Shown here: in pieces, positions 16,211-24,400 of the stretch
Numbering within the stretch: the stretch's first letter is position 1
Layout of the letters: each line of letters starts with the position of its first letter
DNA from: Deltaproteobacteria bacterium PRO3
GTDB lineage: Bacteria; UBA10199; DSSB01
DNA length: 40,356 nucleotides
Direction: 5' to 3'
Assembly (NCBI GenBank): GCA_030263375.1
Contig: SZOV01000018.1
Coordinates: 1 to 40,356 of the forward strand
The notes under the pieces: generated by a model
What the model was told of the DNA's origin: nothing
Databases searched by the model: none
The model's input: the letters and a program-made list of their open reading frames with translations, nothing else
Made by a program: the position numbers and the translations under genes

Positions 16211-17200
16211 ATGTCCAATCCATCCATGCGCGGCCGCGCGGCGGCCTTTCTTTTTGCGGGTCTCTTGACGCTCTCCTCCTGCGGCGGAACGCCTCCCGAC
16301 ACGGGACTGGGCAACAGCGGCGGCGGCGGGGACCTCGGCGCCTCAGCTCCGGACTCGGGCGACAATTTCAGCCTCAACCTGGCCCTGGAATTGGCCCGAT
16401 TGGATCTCCAGGCCTACCAGATGTTGAACGACTTCGAGAACGGGCAGCCCTTCTCGCTCCCCGCCCCCTACACCCTGGTGCAGACCTACCTGACCGACGA
16501 GCCCTTCGAGGGAGAGAATTTCGGCGGCATGGTGCCCATCGCCTACGTCGCGACCCAGGGTCCGAATATCTATGTCGTGTTCCGCGGCACCAAGACCGTC
16601 GTCGAGTGGTTCGACGACGCGCAGCTGGGGCAGGTGCCCTATCCCTTTCTCGCCGGCGGGGGCCTGACGGAGCAGGGCTTCACGAGCGTCTACGCGACGA
16701 TCCACGCCGAGATCGTCCAGACGGTGAATCAACTGGCCCAGTCGGGGGATTTCACGGCGCTCTACGTGACCGGTCACAGTCTCGGCGGGGCGCTGGCGGT
16801 GCTGGCGGCGCCGGAATTGGCCAAGGCGACGCCCTTCTCTTCTCCCGTCATGTATAGCTTCGCCGGCCCGCGGGCCGGCAATCCCAAGTTCGGGCTCGGC
16901 ACCTACGACCCCAACGTCGCGACCAGTTGGCGCGTGGTCAACACCAACGACCTGATTCCAAAATTGCCCAACCAGGTGACGGTCGTTTTCGAGGGCGGCA
17001 CCTACAAGACCTATTTCTACCGGCACGTCGAGACCGAGCTCGACATCACCTTCGGCAATCCCGTCTCGGGACCCACGGATATCACCGACATCGAGTTCAA
17101 CCACTCCCTGTGCAATTACTACAACACGCTCTGCGCGGAGACCGCCGACCCCCAGGCCTGCGAGCAGCAGGCGGGCGGGGCGGACGGCTGCAACACCTAG
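16211..17200 (+). CDS. Class 3 lipase, lipoprotein or exported
   Basis: 329 residues from ATG 16211, five bases after GGAGGGG. An in-frame GTG at 16205 lies inside that ribosome site. The N-terminus has a lipoprotein-type signal ending LTLSSC. The alpha/beta-hydrolase core carries the lipase 3 motifs: VFRGTKTVVEWFDD before the nucleophile elbow VTGHSLGGAL (Ser190), the FAGPRAGNPKF region, and NTNDLIPKLP with the likely catalytic Asp. The catalytic His is probably in the ELDITF...NHSLCNYYNT region (FNHSL). A C-terminal cluster of four cysteines is probably disulfide-bonded. It should hydrolyse acylglycerols or phospholipids outside the cytoplasm. Confidence 0.88.
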   Translation: MSNPSMRGRAAAFLFAGLLTLSSCGGTPPDTGLGNSGGGGDLGASAPDSGDNFSLNLALELARLDLQAYQMLNDFENGQPFSLPAPYTLVQTYLTDEPFEGENFGGMVPIAYVATQGPNIYVVFRGTKTVVEWFDDAQLGQVPYPFLAGGGLTEQGFTSVYATIHAEIVQTVNQLAQSGDFTALYVTGHSLGGALAVLAAPELAKATPFSSPVMYSFAGPRAGNPKFGLGTYDPNVATSWRVVNTNDLIPKLPNQVTVVFEGGTYKTYFYRHVETELDITFGNPVSGPTDITDIEFNHSLCNYYNTLCAETADPQACEQQAGGADGCNT

Positions 17201-17237
17201 GCTTGAGAAATGTTCCCTTTGCCGCAGCCGGTCAGCG

Positions 17238-17606
17238 CTATCGCTCTGGGTCGCGGTGTACGGTCTGCGGGGAGAAGGCCGGCAGGCAGAGGGCGATGTA
17301 TTCCGCCCCTTCCGGGTCGGGGCTGCTGTAGCGCACCCACTCGCCCTTGGCGGCGATCACCGCCTGGCCCGCGCCGACCTTCAGGCTGCCGCCCTCGAAC
17401 TCCACAGTCAGCGCTCCCTTCAGGACCAAGGTGTACTCGTCGAATTCCGGCCGTTGGCCGGGTTCGGTCCAACCCGCCGGGCTCTGCATGTGGGCGAGGC
17501 TCAAGGCCTGGGTGCCCGTGTTCGCCCTGCCGACGTATTCGCGGATGACCTTGGGTTTGTTGCCGACGGCCGGGATGACGGTGGGATGGGGGATGAGACG
17601 GGGCAT
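17238..17606 (-). CDS. Cupin-domain protein
   Basis: 122 residues from ATG 17606; a longer open frame upstream overlaps the LssY-like gene and is rejected. It is a single small cupin barrel with RPEFDEYTLVLKGALTVEF and LKVGAGQAVIAAKGEWVRYSSPDPEGAEYIALCLPAF split across the two cupin motifs. The usual metal-binding HxH of motif 1 is not evident (EFDEY in its place), so metal-dependent catalysis is uncertain. It could be a sugar or small-molecule binding or isomerase-like cupin. It converges with the lipase gene. Confidence 0.8.
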   Translation of the reverse strand: MPRLIPHPTVIPAVGNKPKVIREYVGRANTGTQALSLAHMQSPAGWTEPGQRPEFDEYTLVLKGALTVEFEGGSLKVGAGQAVIAAKGEWVRYSSPDPEGAEYIALCLPAFSPQTVHRDPER

Positions 17607-17691
17607 AGGGGCCTTTCTTTGGATTTCGGTTGGCGTTTTCGAGCTTCCCCGGCAAAATACCCCAAATTCCCACGGAAGGAAAACACCCAGG

Positions 17692-19008
17692 ATGGCCATG
17701 AAACGACTACGCCGGGCGCTGCTGTTCGCCCTTCTCCTGCCGCTGCTCGGCGGCGCCTGCGCGAAGTTTCGTCCCCATTCCTCCCGGGACGCCGAGTTCC
17801 ACCAGCGCGTCCAGACCCAGGAGCAAGGCAAGCTGAAGGTCTCCGTCGCGGCGCTGAGCGACAAGGAGAGCAAATATTACTTCGGCGTGCCGCTGGCGAA
17901 AAAGCGGATCCAGCCGGTCTGGCTGAAGGTGGTCAACGACGACGTGAAGCCGTACTGGCTTATGCCCATCGCCATGGACCCGGATTACTACTCGCCCAAC
18001 GAGGCGGCCTACCGGCACCACTTCGGCCACGCCAAGCGCGACCAGGCGAAGATGGACGAGTATTTCAACGACCAGCAGATCGATTTTTACGCGCCGCCCG
18101 GGAAGACCACCGAGGGCTTCGTCTACGTCAATGTCGACCAAGGCGCCAAGGAGGTCAGCGTCGAGCTCTTGGCCGAAGACGACTTGAAGCGCTTTTCCTT
18201 CGTGGTGCCGGTGCCGGGCCTGAAGGCCGATTTCCAAACGGTGGATTTCGACAAGCTCTACAAGCCCGAGGAGATCCGCGAGGTCGATCTGACCACCCTG
18301 CGCAAAGAGCTGGAGGCCTATCCCTGCTGCACCTTCAACAAGAAGGGCCAGGGCGGCAAGGGAGACGCGGTCAACCTGGTCTTCGTCGGGGACGACGAGG
18401 ACCTGATCACCAGCTTTATCCGGCGCGGTTGGAAGGAGACGGCGGCGCAGGACAAGGGTTCGTCCTGGAAGATGTTCAAGGCCTTTTTCTTTCACACGCC
18501 ATACGAAAACGCCCCGATGAGCAAGCTCTACCTCTTCGGGCGGGGGCAGGACATGTCCTTCCAGAAGCCCCGGCGGACCATCCATCAGCGCAATCACCTC
18601 CGGTTGTGGATGACCCCGCTGCGTTACCTGGGCAAGCCCGTTTGGATCGGCACGATCAGCCGCGACATCGGCATTCGGGGGACCCTCAAGTCGCCCTTCT
18701 TCATGACGCACAAGATCGACTCCGACGTTGACGAGGCCCGCGACTTCGTCCTGCAAGACCTGCTGTATTCGGAGGCCATCGGCAGCTTCGGCTACGTCAA
18801 GGGCGTGGGCGAATACACTTACGAGCATCCTCGGAAAAACTTCATGGACGACACCTGGTACACCGACGGCCTGCGCATCGTCGTGATGTTTACGGATTAC
18901 CCGACCTCGGTCCTGGACGCGAAGCAGCTGAAGTGGGAGACGCCCCCCTCGGAGCATCGGGATTTCTTCCTCAACAATCCGGAGTACCTCGAGCCCGACT
19001 CGAAGTGA
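17692..19008 (+). CDS. LssY C-terminal domain lipoprotein
   Basis: 438 residues. A lipoprotein signal (MKRLRRALLFALLLPLLGGAC) is lipidated at Cys of GGAC. The first half is a beta-rich domain (LKVSVAALSDKESKYYFGVPL...; PIAMDPDYYSPNEAAY). From about residue 215 is the LssY C-terminal domain: VNLVFVGDDEDLITSFIRRGW, YENAPMSKLYLFGRGQDMSF, RNHLRLWMTPLRYLGKPVWIG, then a D-x-D-E-x-R-D type motif (DSDVDEARDFVLQDL). The domain occurs in LssY-type membrane proteins but its reaction is unknown. Start 17692 was chosen over 17698; GGAAGGA at 17674-17680 lies 11 bases upstream. Confidence 0.82.
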   Translation: MAMKRLRRALLFALLLPLLGGACAKFRPHSSRDAEFHQRVQTQEQGKLKVSVAALSDKESKYYFGVPLAKKRIQPVWLKVVNDDVKPYWLMPIAMDPDYYSPNEAAYRHHFGHAKRDQAKMDEYFNDQQIDFYAPPGKTTEGFVYVNVDQGAKEVSVELLAEDDLKRFSFVVPVPGLKADFQTVDFDKLYKPEEIREVDLTTLRKELEAYPCCTFNKKGQGGKGDAVNLVFVGDDEDLITSFIRRGWKETAAQDKGSSWKMFKAFFFHTPYENAPMSKLYLFGRGQDMSFQKPRRTIHQRNHLRLWMTPLRYLGKPVWIGTISRDIGIRGTLKSPFFMTHKIDSDVDEARDFVLQDLLYSEAIGSFGYVKGVGEYTYEHPRKNFMDDTWYTDGLRIVVMFTDYPTSVLDAKQLKWETPPSEHRDFFLNNPEYLEPDSK

Positions 19009-19011
19009 GGC

Positions 19012-19803
19012 TTATTTGGCCAAGTCGCGCAACGGGCCCTTGTGGTTGATGAGGTCCTTGAGTTCGGCGTAGCCGATCTCGACCTCGGTAGGCCCGTAGA
19101 CGTAGGCCGCGACCTCATAGGGATTGAAATAGAAGATCAGCCCGTCGGCGCCCGCGGCGAAGTTCTCGTTGAGCCGAAACTTCCCGCCGGGGAAGTCAAA
19201 GCCGGCCTCCTCCAGGCCCTGGCCCTCGGGGATCTTTCGGACCTCACGGAATTTCTTTTCGCCCAAGGCGTTCAGCTTGTCGAGGTAGCCGGGGAGCAGG
19301 AGCTCGTCCAGCGTGTAGGGTGCGCCGTTCTCGGGATTGAGGCTGACCAGCGTGCGGCTCGAGTTGGGGTGGGCCCCGCCGAGGAACTGCGTCTCCCGGA
19401 AGGAGAGGCTGAGAATCTTGGGGTCCTCGACTAGGACGTCGACGTTGCGCTCCAGGCTCCAAACTTGGGGCGCGTTGGAGAATTGCCGGCGATAGGCCTG
19501 GAAGTCCGCGAAGAAGTCCGCGGCGAAGCCCTCCAGATTGTCCGCCTTCTTTTCCCCGGTGGGGGCGAGCAGAAAGTCCATGACGCGCCGGTTAATCGCC
19601 TTCAGCCCGGCGGGATTCGGCCCCTGGGTAAAGACGGGGTAGGAGAATTTCAGATAAGTGCAGTTTTCGTCCGCCGGACTGCATTGGTTGAGGCCGCGGG
19701 AGAATGCCTCGAACTGGTGGCGCAGCGGCGCGCTCCGCTGGCAGGCGGCGAGGGAGATCAGGCAGAGCAGGGCGATCCATAAATGAAGCATTGGGCGACG
19801 CAT
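19012..19803 (-). CDS. DUF3298/DUF4163 lipoprotein (RsiV-like domain)
   Basis: 263 residues. AAGGAGG five bases before ATG 19803 confirms the start. The lipoprotein signal ends ISLAAC. The body has the DUF4163/DUF3298 layout: LKFSYPVFTQGPNPAGLKAINRRV, then FRETQFLGGAHPNSSRTLVSL (the GGAHPN motif), then FNPYEVAAYVYGPTEVEIGY. In RsiV the same fold binds lysozyme; other members are uncharacterised periplasmic proteins. It converges with the LssY-like gene, 3 bp apart. Confidence 0.85.
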   Translation of the reverse strand: MRRPMLHLWIALLCLISLAACQRSAPLRHQFEAFSRGLNQCSPADENCTYLKFSYPVFTQGPNPAGLKAINRRVMDFLLAPTGEKKADNLEGFAADFFADFQAYRRQFSNAPQVWSLERNVDVLVEDPKILSLSFRETQFLGGAHPNSSRTLVSLNPENGAPYTLDELLLPGYLDKLNALGEKKFREVRKIPEGQGLEEAGFDFPGGKFRLNENFAAGADGLIFYFNPYEVAAYVYGPTEVEIGYAELKDLINHKGPLRDLAK

Positions 19804-19940
19804 AGCGGCCTCCTTGGCTGGCCCAGGTATAAACCCGGCGGGGGCCTCCGGTCCCGAGTTTTTTTACGGCGTCTCATTGCCGGCTTCCCTTCCCCGTCAA
19901 TCCGGGTACAATCGAAGCCCACAACTTCCAGGAGTCGGCC

Positions 19941-20537
19941 ATGCGAACATTCTTGAAACGTGGTCTCGTGACAGCGGCGTCCCTTCTTTGTCTGGCCCTT
20001 CCATCGGCCGGACACGCCAAAGAGGAGTCCAAGGACGCGAAGTCCGGCAAGGCCAAGGGCAAGGTCCAGTGCACGATGGCCTTCGAGCTGCGCAGCTGGG
20101 CCGTCTTCTACAAATCCGGCAAGGGCGAGGGGACCATTACTTGCAGTAACGGGCAGAAGGCCGACGTCAAGATCCGCACCCACGGCGGCGGGGTCCAGTT
20201 CGGGAAGAACAACATCGCCAACGGCTCGGGGAAATTCTCTCCTGTCAAAAAGCTCGAAGAGCTTTATGGCAAATACGCCTCGGTCGGCGGTCACGGCGGG
20301 GCGGTGAAGTCGCGGATCGGGCAGTCGCTTTCGAAGGACGACATCTCGCTCAACATCAAGGGGACCGGCACCGGCGTCAACTTCGGTTTTGACTTCGGCA
20401 GCCTTCGCATCTCGCCGATGTCGGCCGAGGACAAGGAGGAGTGGGAGGAGCGCGAGCGGGAGGAGGCCGAAAAGGAGGCCAAGAAGCAAGCGGATGAGGC
20501 CAAGAAGGCCGCCGAAAAAAAGGAGGATGCGAAATGA
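19941..20537 (+). CDS. Exported protein with charged coiled-coil tail
   Basis: 198 residues. A signal peptide (RTFLKRGLVTAASLLCLALPSAGHA) is followed by a Lys-rich stretch. A beta-rich glycine-rich domain comes next (about 40-155) with two cysteines (VQCTMAFEL, TITCSNGQ) and many Gly (KIRTHGGGVQFGK, KGTGTGVNFGFDFGS). The last 40 residues are Glu/Lys/Ala only (EEREREEAEKEAKKQADEAK) and form a probable coiled coil. No family was recognised. The GST start overlaps its stop (ATGA), so the two are translationally coupled. Confidence 0.7.
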   Translation: MRTFLKRGLVTAASLLCLALPSAGHAKEESKDAKSGKAKGKVQCTMAFELRSWAVFYKSGKGEGTITCSNGQKADVKIRTHGGGVQFGKNNIANGSGKFSPVKKLEELYGKYASVGGHGGAVKSRIGQSLSKDDISLNIKGTGTGVNFGFDFGSLRISPMSAEDKEEWEEREREEAEKEAKKQADEAKKAAEKKEDAK

Positions 20538-21154
20538 AACTCTGCTACATGCCCGGCAGTTGCGCCCTGGCGCCGCACATCGCCCTGCACTGGATCGGCA
20601 AACCTTTCGAGATCTGGAAGATCGATCGCGAGCTGCTGCAGGACGCGCAGTACCTCAAGATCAACCCCCTCGGCAAAGTCCCCGCCCTGATCGAGGACGA
20701 CGGCGCGACGCTCACCGAGTGCGGAGCGATTTTAACCTACCTCGCGGAGAAATTCCCCGAGGCCCGGCTCGGCCCCGGCGAGGGGATCCGCGCGCGCTAC
20801 GAGATGAACCAATGGATCTCGCACTTGGGTGGCAACGTCCACCCGGCCTTCTATCCCTTCTTCCTGACCGCCCGTTACCACCCTGATCCGGCTCAGCATG
20901 CCGCCGTCAAGGAACATGTTCAGGCGCAGATCTACAAGCAGATGGACCTCATGGAGCGCCAGATGGCGGGACGCGACTGGGTCTTGGAGGGGCGGAGGAC
21001 GGTCGTCGACGCCTACCTCTTCGCGCTGTTCCGCTGGAACAAGCGACTGCCGCGGCCGATGACGGAGTATCCCAACCTCCTGCGCTGGTACCGGAAGATG
21101 GGCGAGGATCCCGGCGTGGGGCGCGCCCTCGCCGAGCAGGGACTCGAACTGTAA
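20534..21154 (+). CDS. Glutathione S-transferase, beta-class-like
   Basis: 206 residues. The N-terminal thioredoxin-fold domain has the PGSCALAPHIAL motif; the Cys at residue 10 corresponds to the catalytic-site cysteine of beta-class bacterial GSTs. NPLGKVPAL supplies the cis-Pro loop and LTECGAILTYLAE the glutathione-contacting acidic-Ser/Cys turn, here Cys in place of the usual Ser. The C-terminal helical domain (about 90-206) is complete. It conjugates glutathione to electrophiles or acts in oxidant defence. It starts 4 bp inside the previous gene, an unusual partnership between a cytoplasmic enzyme and an exported protein. Confidence 0.9.
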   Translation: MKLCYMPGSCALAPHIALHWIGKPFEIWKIDRELLQDAQYLKINPLGKVPALIEDDGATLTECGAILTYLAEKFPEARLGPGEGIRARYEMNQWISHLGGNVHPAFYPFFLTARYHPDPAQHAAVKEHVQAQIYKQMDLMERQMAGRDWVLEGRRTVVDAYLFALFRWNKRLPRPMTEYPNLLRWYRKMGEDPGVGRALAEQGLEL

Positions 21155-21184
21155 AAAAAAGGGCCGCCGCTTGCGCGACGACCC
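21153..21184 (-). terminator. Terminator of the acidic surface-protein gene
   Basis: On the minus strand GGGTCGTCGC-GCAA-GCGGCGGCCC forms a 10-bp stem with two G-U pairs and a tetraloop, followed by eight T residues. It abuts the stop codon of the convergent GST gene. Confidence 0.85.
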
Positions 21185-21210
21185 ATTCCCTTACCACTTC
21201 TCCTCTGAAA

Positions 21211-22014
21211 CTACTTCTTTCGGATCCGGCGTAAGGGCGAAATCATCAGCGCCGCGGCGAAGAGGGCCCAAGGCGCCAGGTCGGTGGTGCCGCTGCCGGC
21301 GCCGCCCAGGGCGCAGCCCATGTTGCCGCTGCCCTCGAAGTACCAGGCGGGGTAATCGAAGGGGCTGTTAGCCTCATCCACCGCGATCTCGCCGTCGGCC
21401 TCGAAGCCGTCGACCTTGGTCGCTTCGGGGATTCCGTTTAGCTCGTCCTCCGAGGGAGTCTCTTCCTCCGCCGCCGGAGTATCCTCGCCTTCTTCCGTCG
21501 GTTCCTCGGTCTCATCCGAAGGCGGCTCTTCCTCGTCGCCGGGCTCTTCCGCGTCGTCGGAGGGCTGTTCTCCCTCGTCCGTGGGGCCTTCGCCTTCGTC
21601 GCCGGGCTCTTCGGTTTCGTCCGCCGGCTCTTCGCCTTCGTTCCCGGGCTCCTCGTGTTCGCCCTCCTCGCAGGGCTCTTCGGTTTCCTCGCCGGGTTCT
21701 TCCTCTTCGCCGGGGACTTCATCGCCCGGGCAAACGCCCAAGGCATCCTCGACGCCGGGGATCTCGCCGTTCACATGCGCCATGTGCGCGTTGATCAAGG
21801 CCTGGTTGGCCGTGCAGATGGTGTGGGGGTTATGGTTGATATTGTGGCAAAAGCAGACCTTGTCGGAAGGCCCCTCATCCTCCTCGACAGGGACGTCCTC
21901 GAGGACGGCATCGGAGGCCGGAGGGATTTCGCTATAGCGTGCCTCCGCCTCGATCGATTGGAAGAAAAGGCCCATCGCCAGGGCCGCCATGAAAAGAAAG
22001 TTGCGCTTGTTCAT
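21211..22014 (-). CDS. Acidic surface protein with CH...HxxH domain and C-terminal anchor
   Basis: 267 residues; AGGGGAG upstream of ATG 22014. A signal peptide precedes a short domain with VCFCHNINHNPHTIC and ALINAHMAHVNG...LGVC, matching a recurrent secreted motif of the form CH-x-(N)PHTI-x(5,6)-A-x(2)-AH-x(2)-H-x-(D)-x-G-x-C. Here the usual HGD is HVN. Residues about 95-200 are a low-complexity Glu/Pro/Asp/Gly stretch (EEPGDEGEGPTDEGEQPSDD type). The end shows GNMGCALGG, a hydrophobic segment APWALFAAALMISPL and RRIRKK, a sorting-tag layout shared with the proteins at 31818 and 37561. Function unknown; cell-surface display is likely. Confidence 0.75.
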   Translation of the reverse strand: MNKRNFLFMAALAMGLFFQSIEAEARYSEIPPASDAVLEDVPVEEDEGPSDKVCFCHNINHNPHTICTANQALINAHMAHVNGEIPGVEDALGVCPGDEVPGEEEEPGEETEEPCEEGEHEEPGNEGEEPADETEEPGDEGEGPTDEGEQPSDDAEEPGDEEEPPSDETEEPTEEGEDTPAAEEETPSEDELNGIPEATKVDGFEADGEIAVDEANSPFDYPAWYFEGSGNMGCALGGAGSGTTDLAPWALFAAALMISPLRRIRKK

Positions 22015-22466
22015 CCTACACTCCCCTAAAAGAGACGGTTATGGTTTCAGTGACGCCCCTTCCTTCATTCCGCTTGTGGCGAAAGCAAAGCGCGTGCCAA
22101 GGGCGGCGCCAGGCGGCCGGTGCGCGGTCTCCGAAAATTTTCCAAAAAAGTTGCGCGGCCGCGGGCGGGGTTTTTTCGGCCGGAGGGGCGGCGGCGCCGG
22201 GACGATGGCCAAAAATGCGCGTCGGCGGGCAGGCGAAAAAAAACGATCGCCAAGAAATTTTTTTCCGCGCGGGCTTCGCGGGGGCGGGAGAAAAAAAATT
22301 TTCAGCGGGTCTCGTGGAGGGAGGAAACGAATAATTCTGTGCAGAAGGCGGGGCCGCGATCGGGAATGGAGGCCTCGCGCGCGCCGGACGAGGGCCTAAG
22401 ACTGAGGATGGAAGTCACCAAGCCCCGCCTTGTTTTGTACAAGGCGCCGCGCCGCGGGAGGCGCGA
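22015..22466. other. Gene-free region with alternating A/T tracts and G/C runs
   Basis: About 450 bp between two minus-strand genes. Open frames here are short, low-complexity and have no ribosome sites. Composition is odd: oligo-A and oligo-T tracts of 6-8 bases alternate with CG-rich blocks (22120-22320). An inverted repeat CCGAAAA/TTTTCGG spans about 22130-22180. A CGCCTTG/CAAGGCG hairpin at 22426-22446 lies just after the beta-helix gene (downstream on its strand) but has no T run. Confidence 0.4.
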
Positions 22467-23489
22467 TCAGCGGGCGAAGGGCCCGCCGAAGGCGCCGATG
22501 TCGTTGCGCGTCCCGTCGGGGTTGTTGAAGCTGGGGCTGGGATCGCCGGCCTGGATGGCGGGCGAGCCGGGTTGCAGGAAGAAATCGCCGCCCGTCGGGT
22601 CGAAGAAGAGCGGGTCGGACGAGAAGTTGTTCGAGATCAGGTCCGAGCCGTCCAGGTTGTTGGCCTCCGCGGCCGTCAGGTCCAGGCCGTTGAGGTAGAA
22701 GTCGGAGGCGGAGTTGCCGAAGCAGATGTTGTATTGGATCTGCGCGGCGGTGACGGGGTCGGTGTCGGCGAAACCGGCGCCCTCGCCGGCGAAGCCGTTT
22801 TGGTAGAAAATGTTGTTTTCGTAGACGCCGTCGGCGCCGAAGTTGAGCCGGACGCCGTCGGAGTCTCCGAAGGCCACGACGTTGTTGTTGAAGGTGACGG
22901 TGGAATCGTCGTTCTCGACCTGGGCCGGACCGTCGTTGCCGGTGTCGCCGCTGCTGGCGTTGCCGTAGACGATGAGGTTGTTCAGGATGAGGCCGTCGGA
23001 ATTGCGCAGGTAGATGCCGGTGCCGGCCTCGCTGGCCCGGTTGCCGACGACGATCAGGTTGCTCAGGATGCCGCTGGAGTTTTCGGCATAGATGCCGCCG
23101 CCCAAGTCGGTGTTGCCGTTGGTGATCATCAGGTTGGAGATGACGCCGCTGTTGTAGTTGAAGAGGTTGAGGACCTGGTCGTAGCCCTCGGCGTCGATGA
23201 TGGTGTTTTCGGGATCCTCGCCCTTCAGGCTGACGCCGTTTTTCAGGAAGATCGGGAAGTACTCGCCGTTGGTCGAGGGGGAGTAGGTGCCCCGCTTGAG
23301 GAAGATGGTGTCGCCCGGCTGGGCCAGGTCGATGGCGGCCTGGATGGTGTAAATGTCGTCGTAATCGTCGCAGTAATAGTACCCGTAATAGGGGTCGTAG
23401 CACTCGTCGATGAAGAGGGTCTCGCAGGCGGTGAGGCCCGCGACGGCGGGGAAAACCGCGAGTAAATTCCAAATTTTAGCTAATTTCAT
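22467..23489 (-). CDS. Right-handed beta-helix lipoprotein
   Basis: 340 residues from ATG 23489. The lipoprotein signal (KLAKIWNLLAVFPAVAGLTAC) is followed by a Tyr/Asp/Cys-rich patch (DECYDPYYGYYYCDDYDD). The body is a parallel beta-helix: IQAAIDLAQPGDTIFLKRGTY at the cap, then repeated turns such as GVISNLMITNGNTDLGGGIY, GILSNLIVVGN, GLILNNLIVYGN and YENNIFYQNG. It resembles pectate-lyase-fold/DUF1565 or right-handed beta-helix proteins that bind or cut polysaccharide. The C-terminal SPAIQAGDP...DIGAFGG is the usual end of such proteins. No catalytic set is evident. Confidence 0.85.
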   Translation of the reverse strand: MKLAKIWNLLAVFPAVAGLTACETLFIDECYDPYYGYYYCDDYDDIYTIQAAIDLAQPGDTIFLKRGTYSPSTNGEYFPIFLKNGVSLKGEDPENTIIDAEGYDQVLNLFNYNSGVISNLMITNGNTDLGGGIYAENSSGILSNLIVVGNRASEAGTGIYLRNSDGLILNNLIVYGNASSGDTGNDGPAQVENDDSTVTFNNNVVAFGDSDGVRLNFGADGVYENNIFYQNGFAGEGAGFADTDPVTAAQIQYNICFGNSASDFYLNGLDLTAAEANNLDGSDLISNNFSSDPLFFDPTGGDFFLQPGSPAIQAGDPSPSFNNPDGTRNDIGAFGGPFAR

Positions 23490-23668
23490 GACCTTGGCCT
23501 TCTTGGGGAGCTGGAGCGCTCGACGGCTCCCCAAAGCCCTATGAGTGGGCGGACTTGTAGAAAGGTTAAGGGATCGCGGAAAAAAAGGGAAGGGCGGCGG
23601 GCGAGGGCCTTTGATTTTCGGGAAGGAGGGACTTATCCTTCCGGCTCACCAAGAGCAAGGAGTCCCTC

Positions 23669-24115
23669 ATGCCGAATACGATCCGTTTGCACCGCGTCTT
23701 TCGAGCCCCGCCCGAGCGCGTCTACCGCGCCTTCCTGGACCCCGCCGCCCTGGCTAAGTGGCTGCCGCCCAACGGCTTCACTGCCCAGGTCCATCGCCTC
23801 GACGCCAAGGTTGGCGGCAGCTACCAGATGTCGTTCACGAATTTCTCTAACGGACAGAGCCACTCCTTCGGCGGCGAGTACCTCGAGCTGGTGCCCAACG
23901 AGCGTCTGCGCTACACGGACCGATTCGACGACCCGAATCTGCCCGGCCTGATGGAGACGATCGTCACCTTGAAACCGGTGTCCTGCGGGACGGAGCTGCA
24001 GGTCGTGCAAGAGGGCGTGCCGGACATCATCCCGGCCGAGGCTTGTTACGTCGGGTGGCAGGAGTGCCTGGTGCTGTTGGGGAAATTGGTCGAGGCGGAG
24101 ATTAAAGAACCGTAA
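23669..24115 (+). CDS. SRPBCC (AHSA1-like) domain protein
   Basis: 148 residues; AAGGAG at 23657-23662 supports ATG 23669. The START-like fold of the AHSA1 (activator of Hsp90 ATPase) family is clear: VFRAPPERVYRAFLDPAALAKWLPP at the N-terminus, GGSYQMSFTNFSNGQSHSFGGEYLELVPNERLRYTDRF in the middle and EACYVGWQECLVLLGKLVE in the last helix. Bacterial members bind small hydrophobic ligands in a central cavity; the ligand is unknown. It lies alone between divergent and convergent neighbours, so it is a single-gene unit. Confidence 0.88.
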   Translation: MPNTIRLHRVFRAPPERVYRAFLDPAALAKWLPPNGFTAQVHRLDAKVGGSYQMSFTNFSNGQSHSFGGEYLELVPNERLRYTDRFDDPNLPGLMETIVTLKPVSCGTELQVVQEGVPDIIPAEACYVGWQECLVLLGKLVEAEIKEP

Positions 24116-24150
24116 AAAACCCCGCGCACTTCAGGGTGGGCGGGGTTTAA
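24112..24150. terminator. Bidirectional terminator
   Basis: A 9-bp perfect stem (AAACCCCGC 24117-24125 with GCGGGGTTT 24140-24148) separates the converging SRPBCC and small AT-rich genes. The minus strand reads into six T residues, the plus strand into TTTAATAT. Confidence 0.75.
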
Positions 24151-24176
24151 TATAAACTCATTTATCGGATTATTAT

Positions 24177-24386
24177 TCAGAATGATTTTATTTTAATAGT
24201 ATTACTTAAGTCCGCGCTTTTTTCTATTACACCTATGTATTTTCGATCCTGGCTAAACACAGCAGGGGCTGGATGAAAAATTAGGTTTGGTTCTTTATCG
24301 GAGTATTCTTGTTCCAGCGCAGGTCCAGGAGGATGGCCTGGTTTATATATATAATCTCCATCCCGAATCCATTCATATATTGTCAT
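24177..24386 (-). CDS. Small AT-rich gene downstream of nrdJ (69 aa)
   Basis: 69 residues. ATG 24386 has a strong ribosome site (AGGAG, 8 nt). The product starts MTIYEWIRDGDYIYKPGHPP and contains NLIFHPAPAVFSQDRKYIGVIEK. It has no signal peptide or membrane helix and is mildly basic at the end. Its DNA is much richer in A/T than all neighbours, suggesting recent acquisition or a fast-evolving gene. It starts 14 bp after the nrdJ stop and may be co-transcribed with it. No family recognised. Confidence 0.6.
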   Translation of the reverse strand: MTIYEWIRDGDYIYKPGHPPGPALEQEYSDKEPNLIFHPAPAVFSQDRKYIGVIEKSADLSNTIKIKSF

Positions 24387-24400
24387 AATTATTTCTCCTT

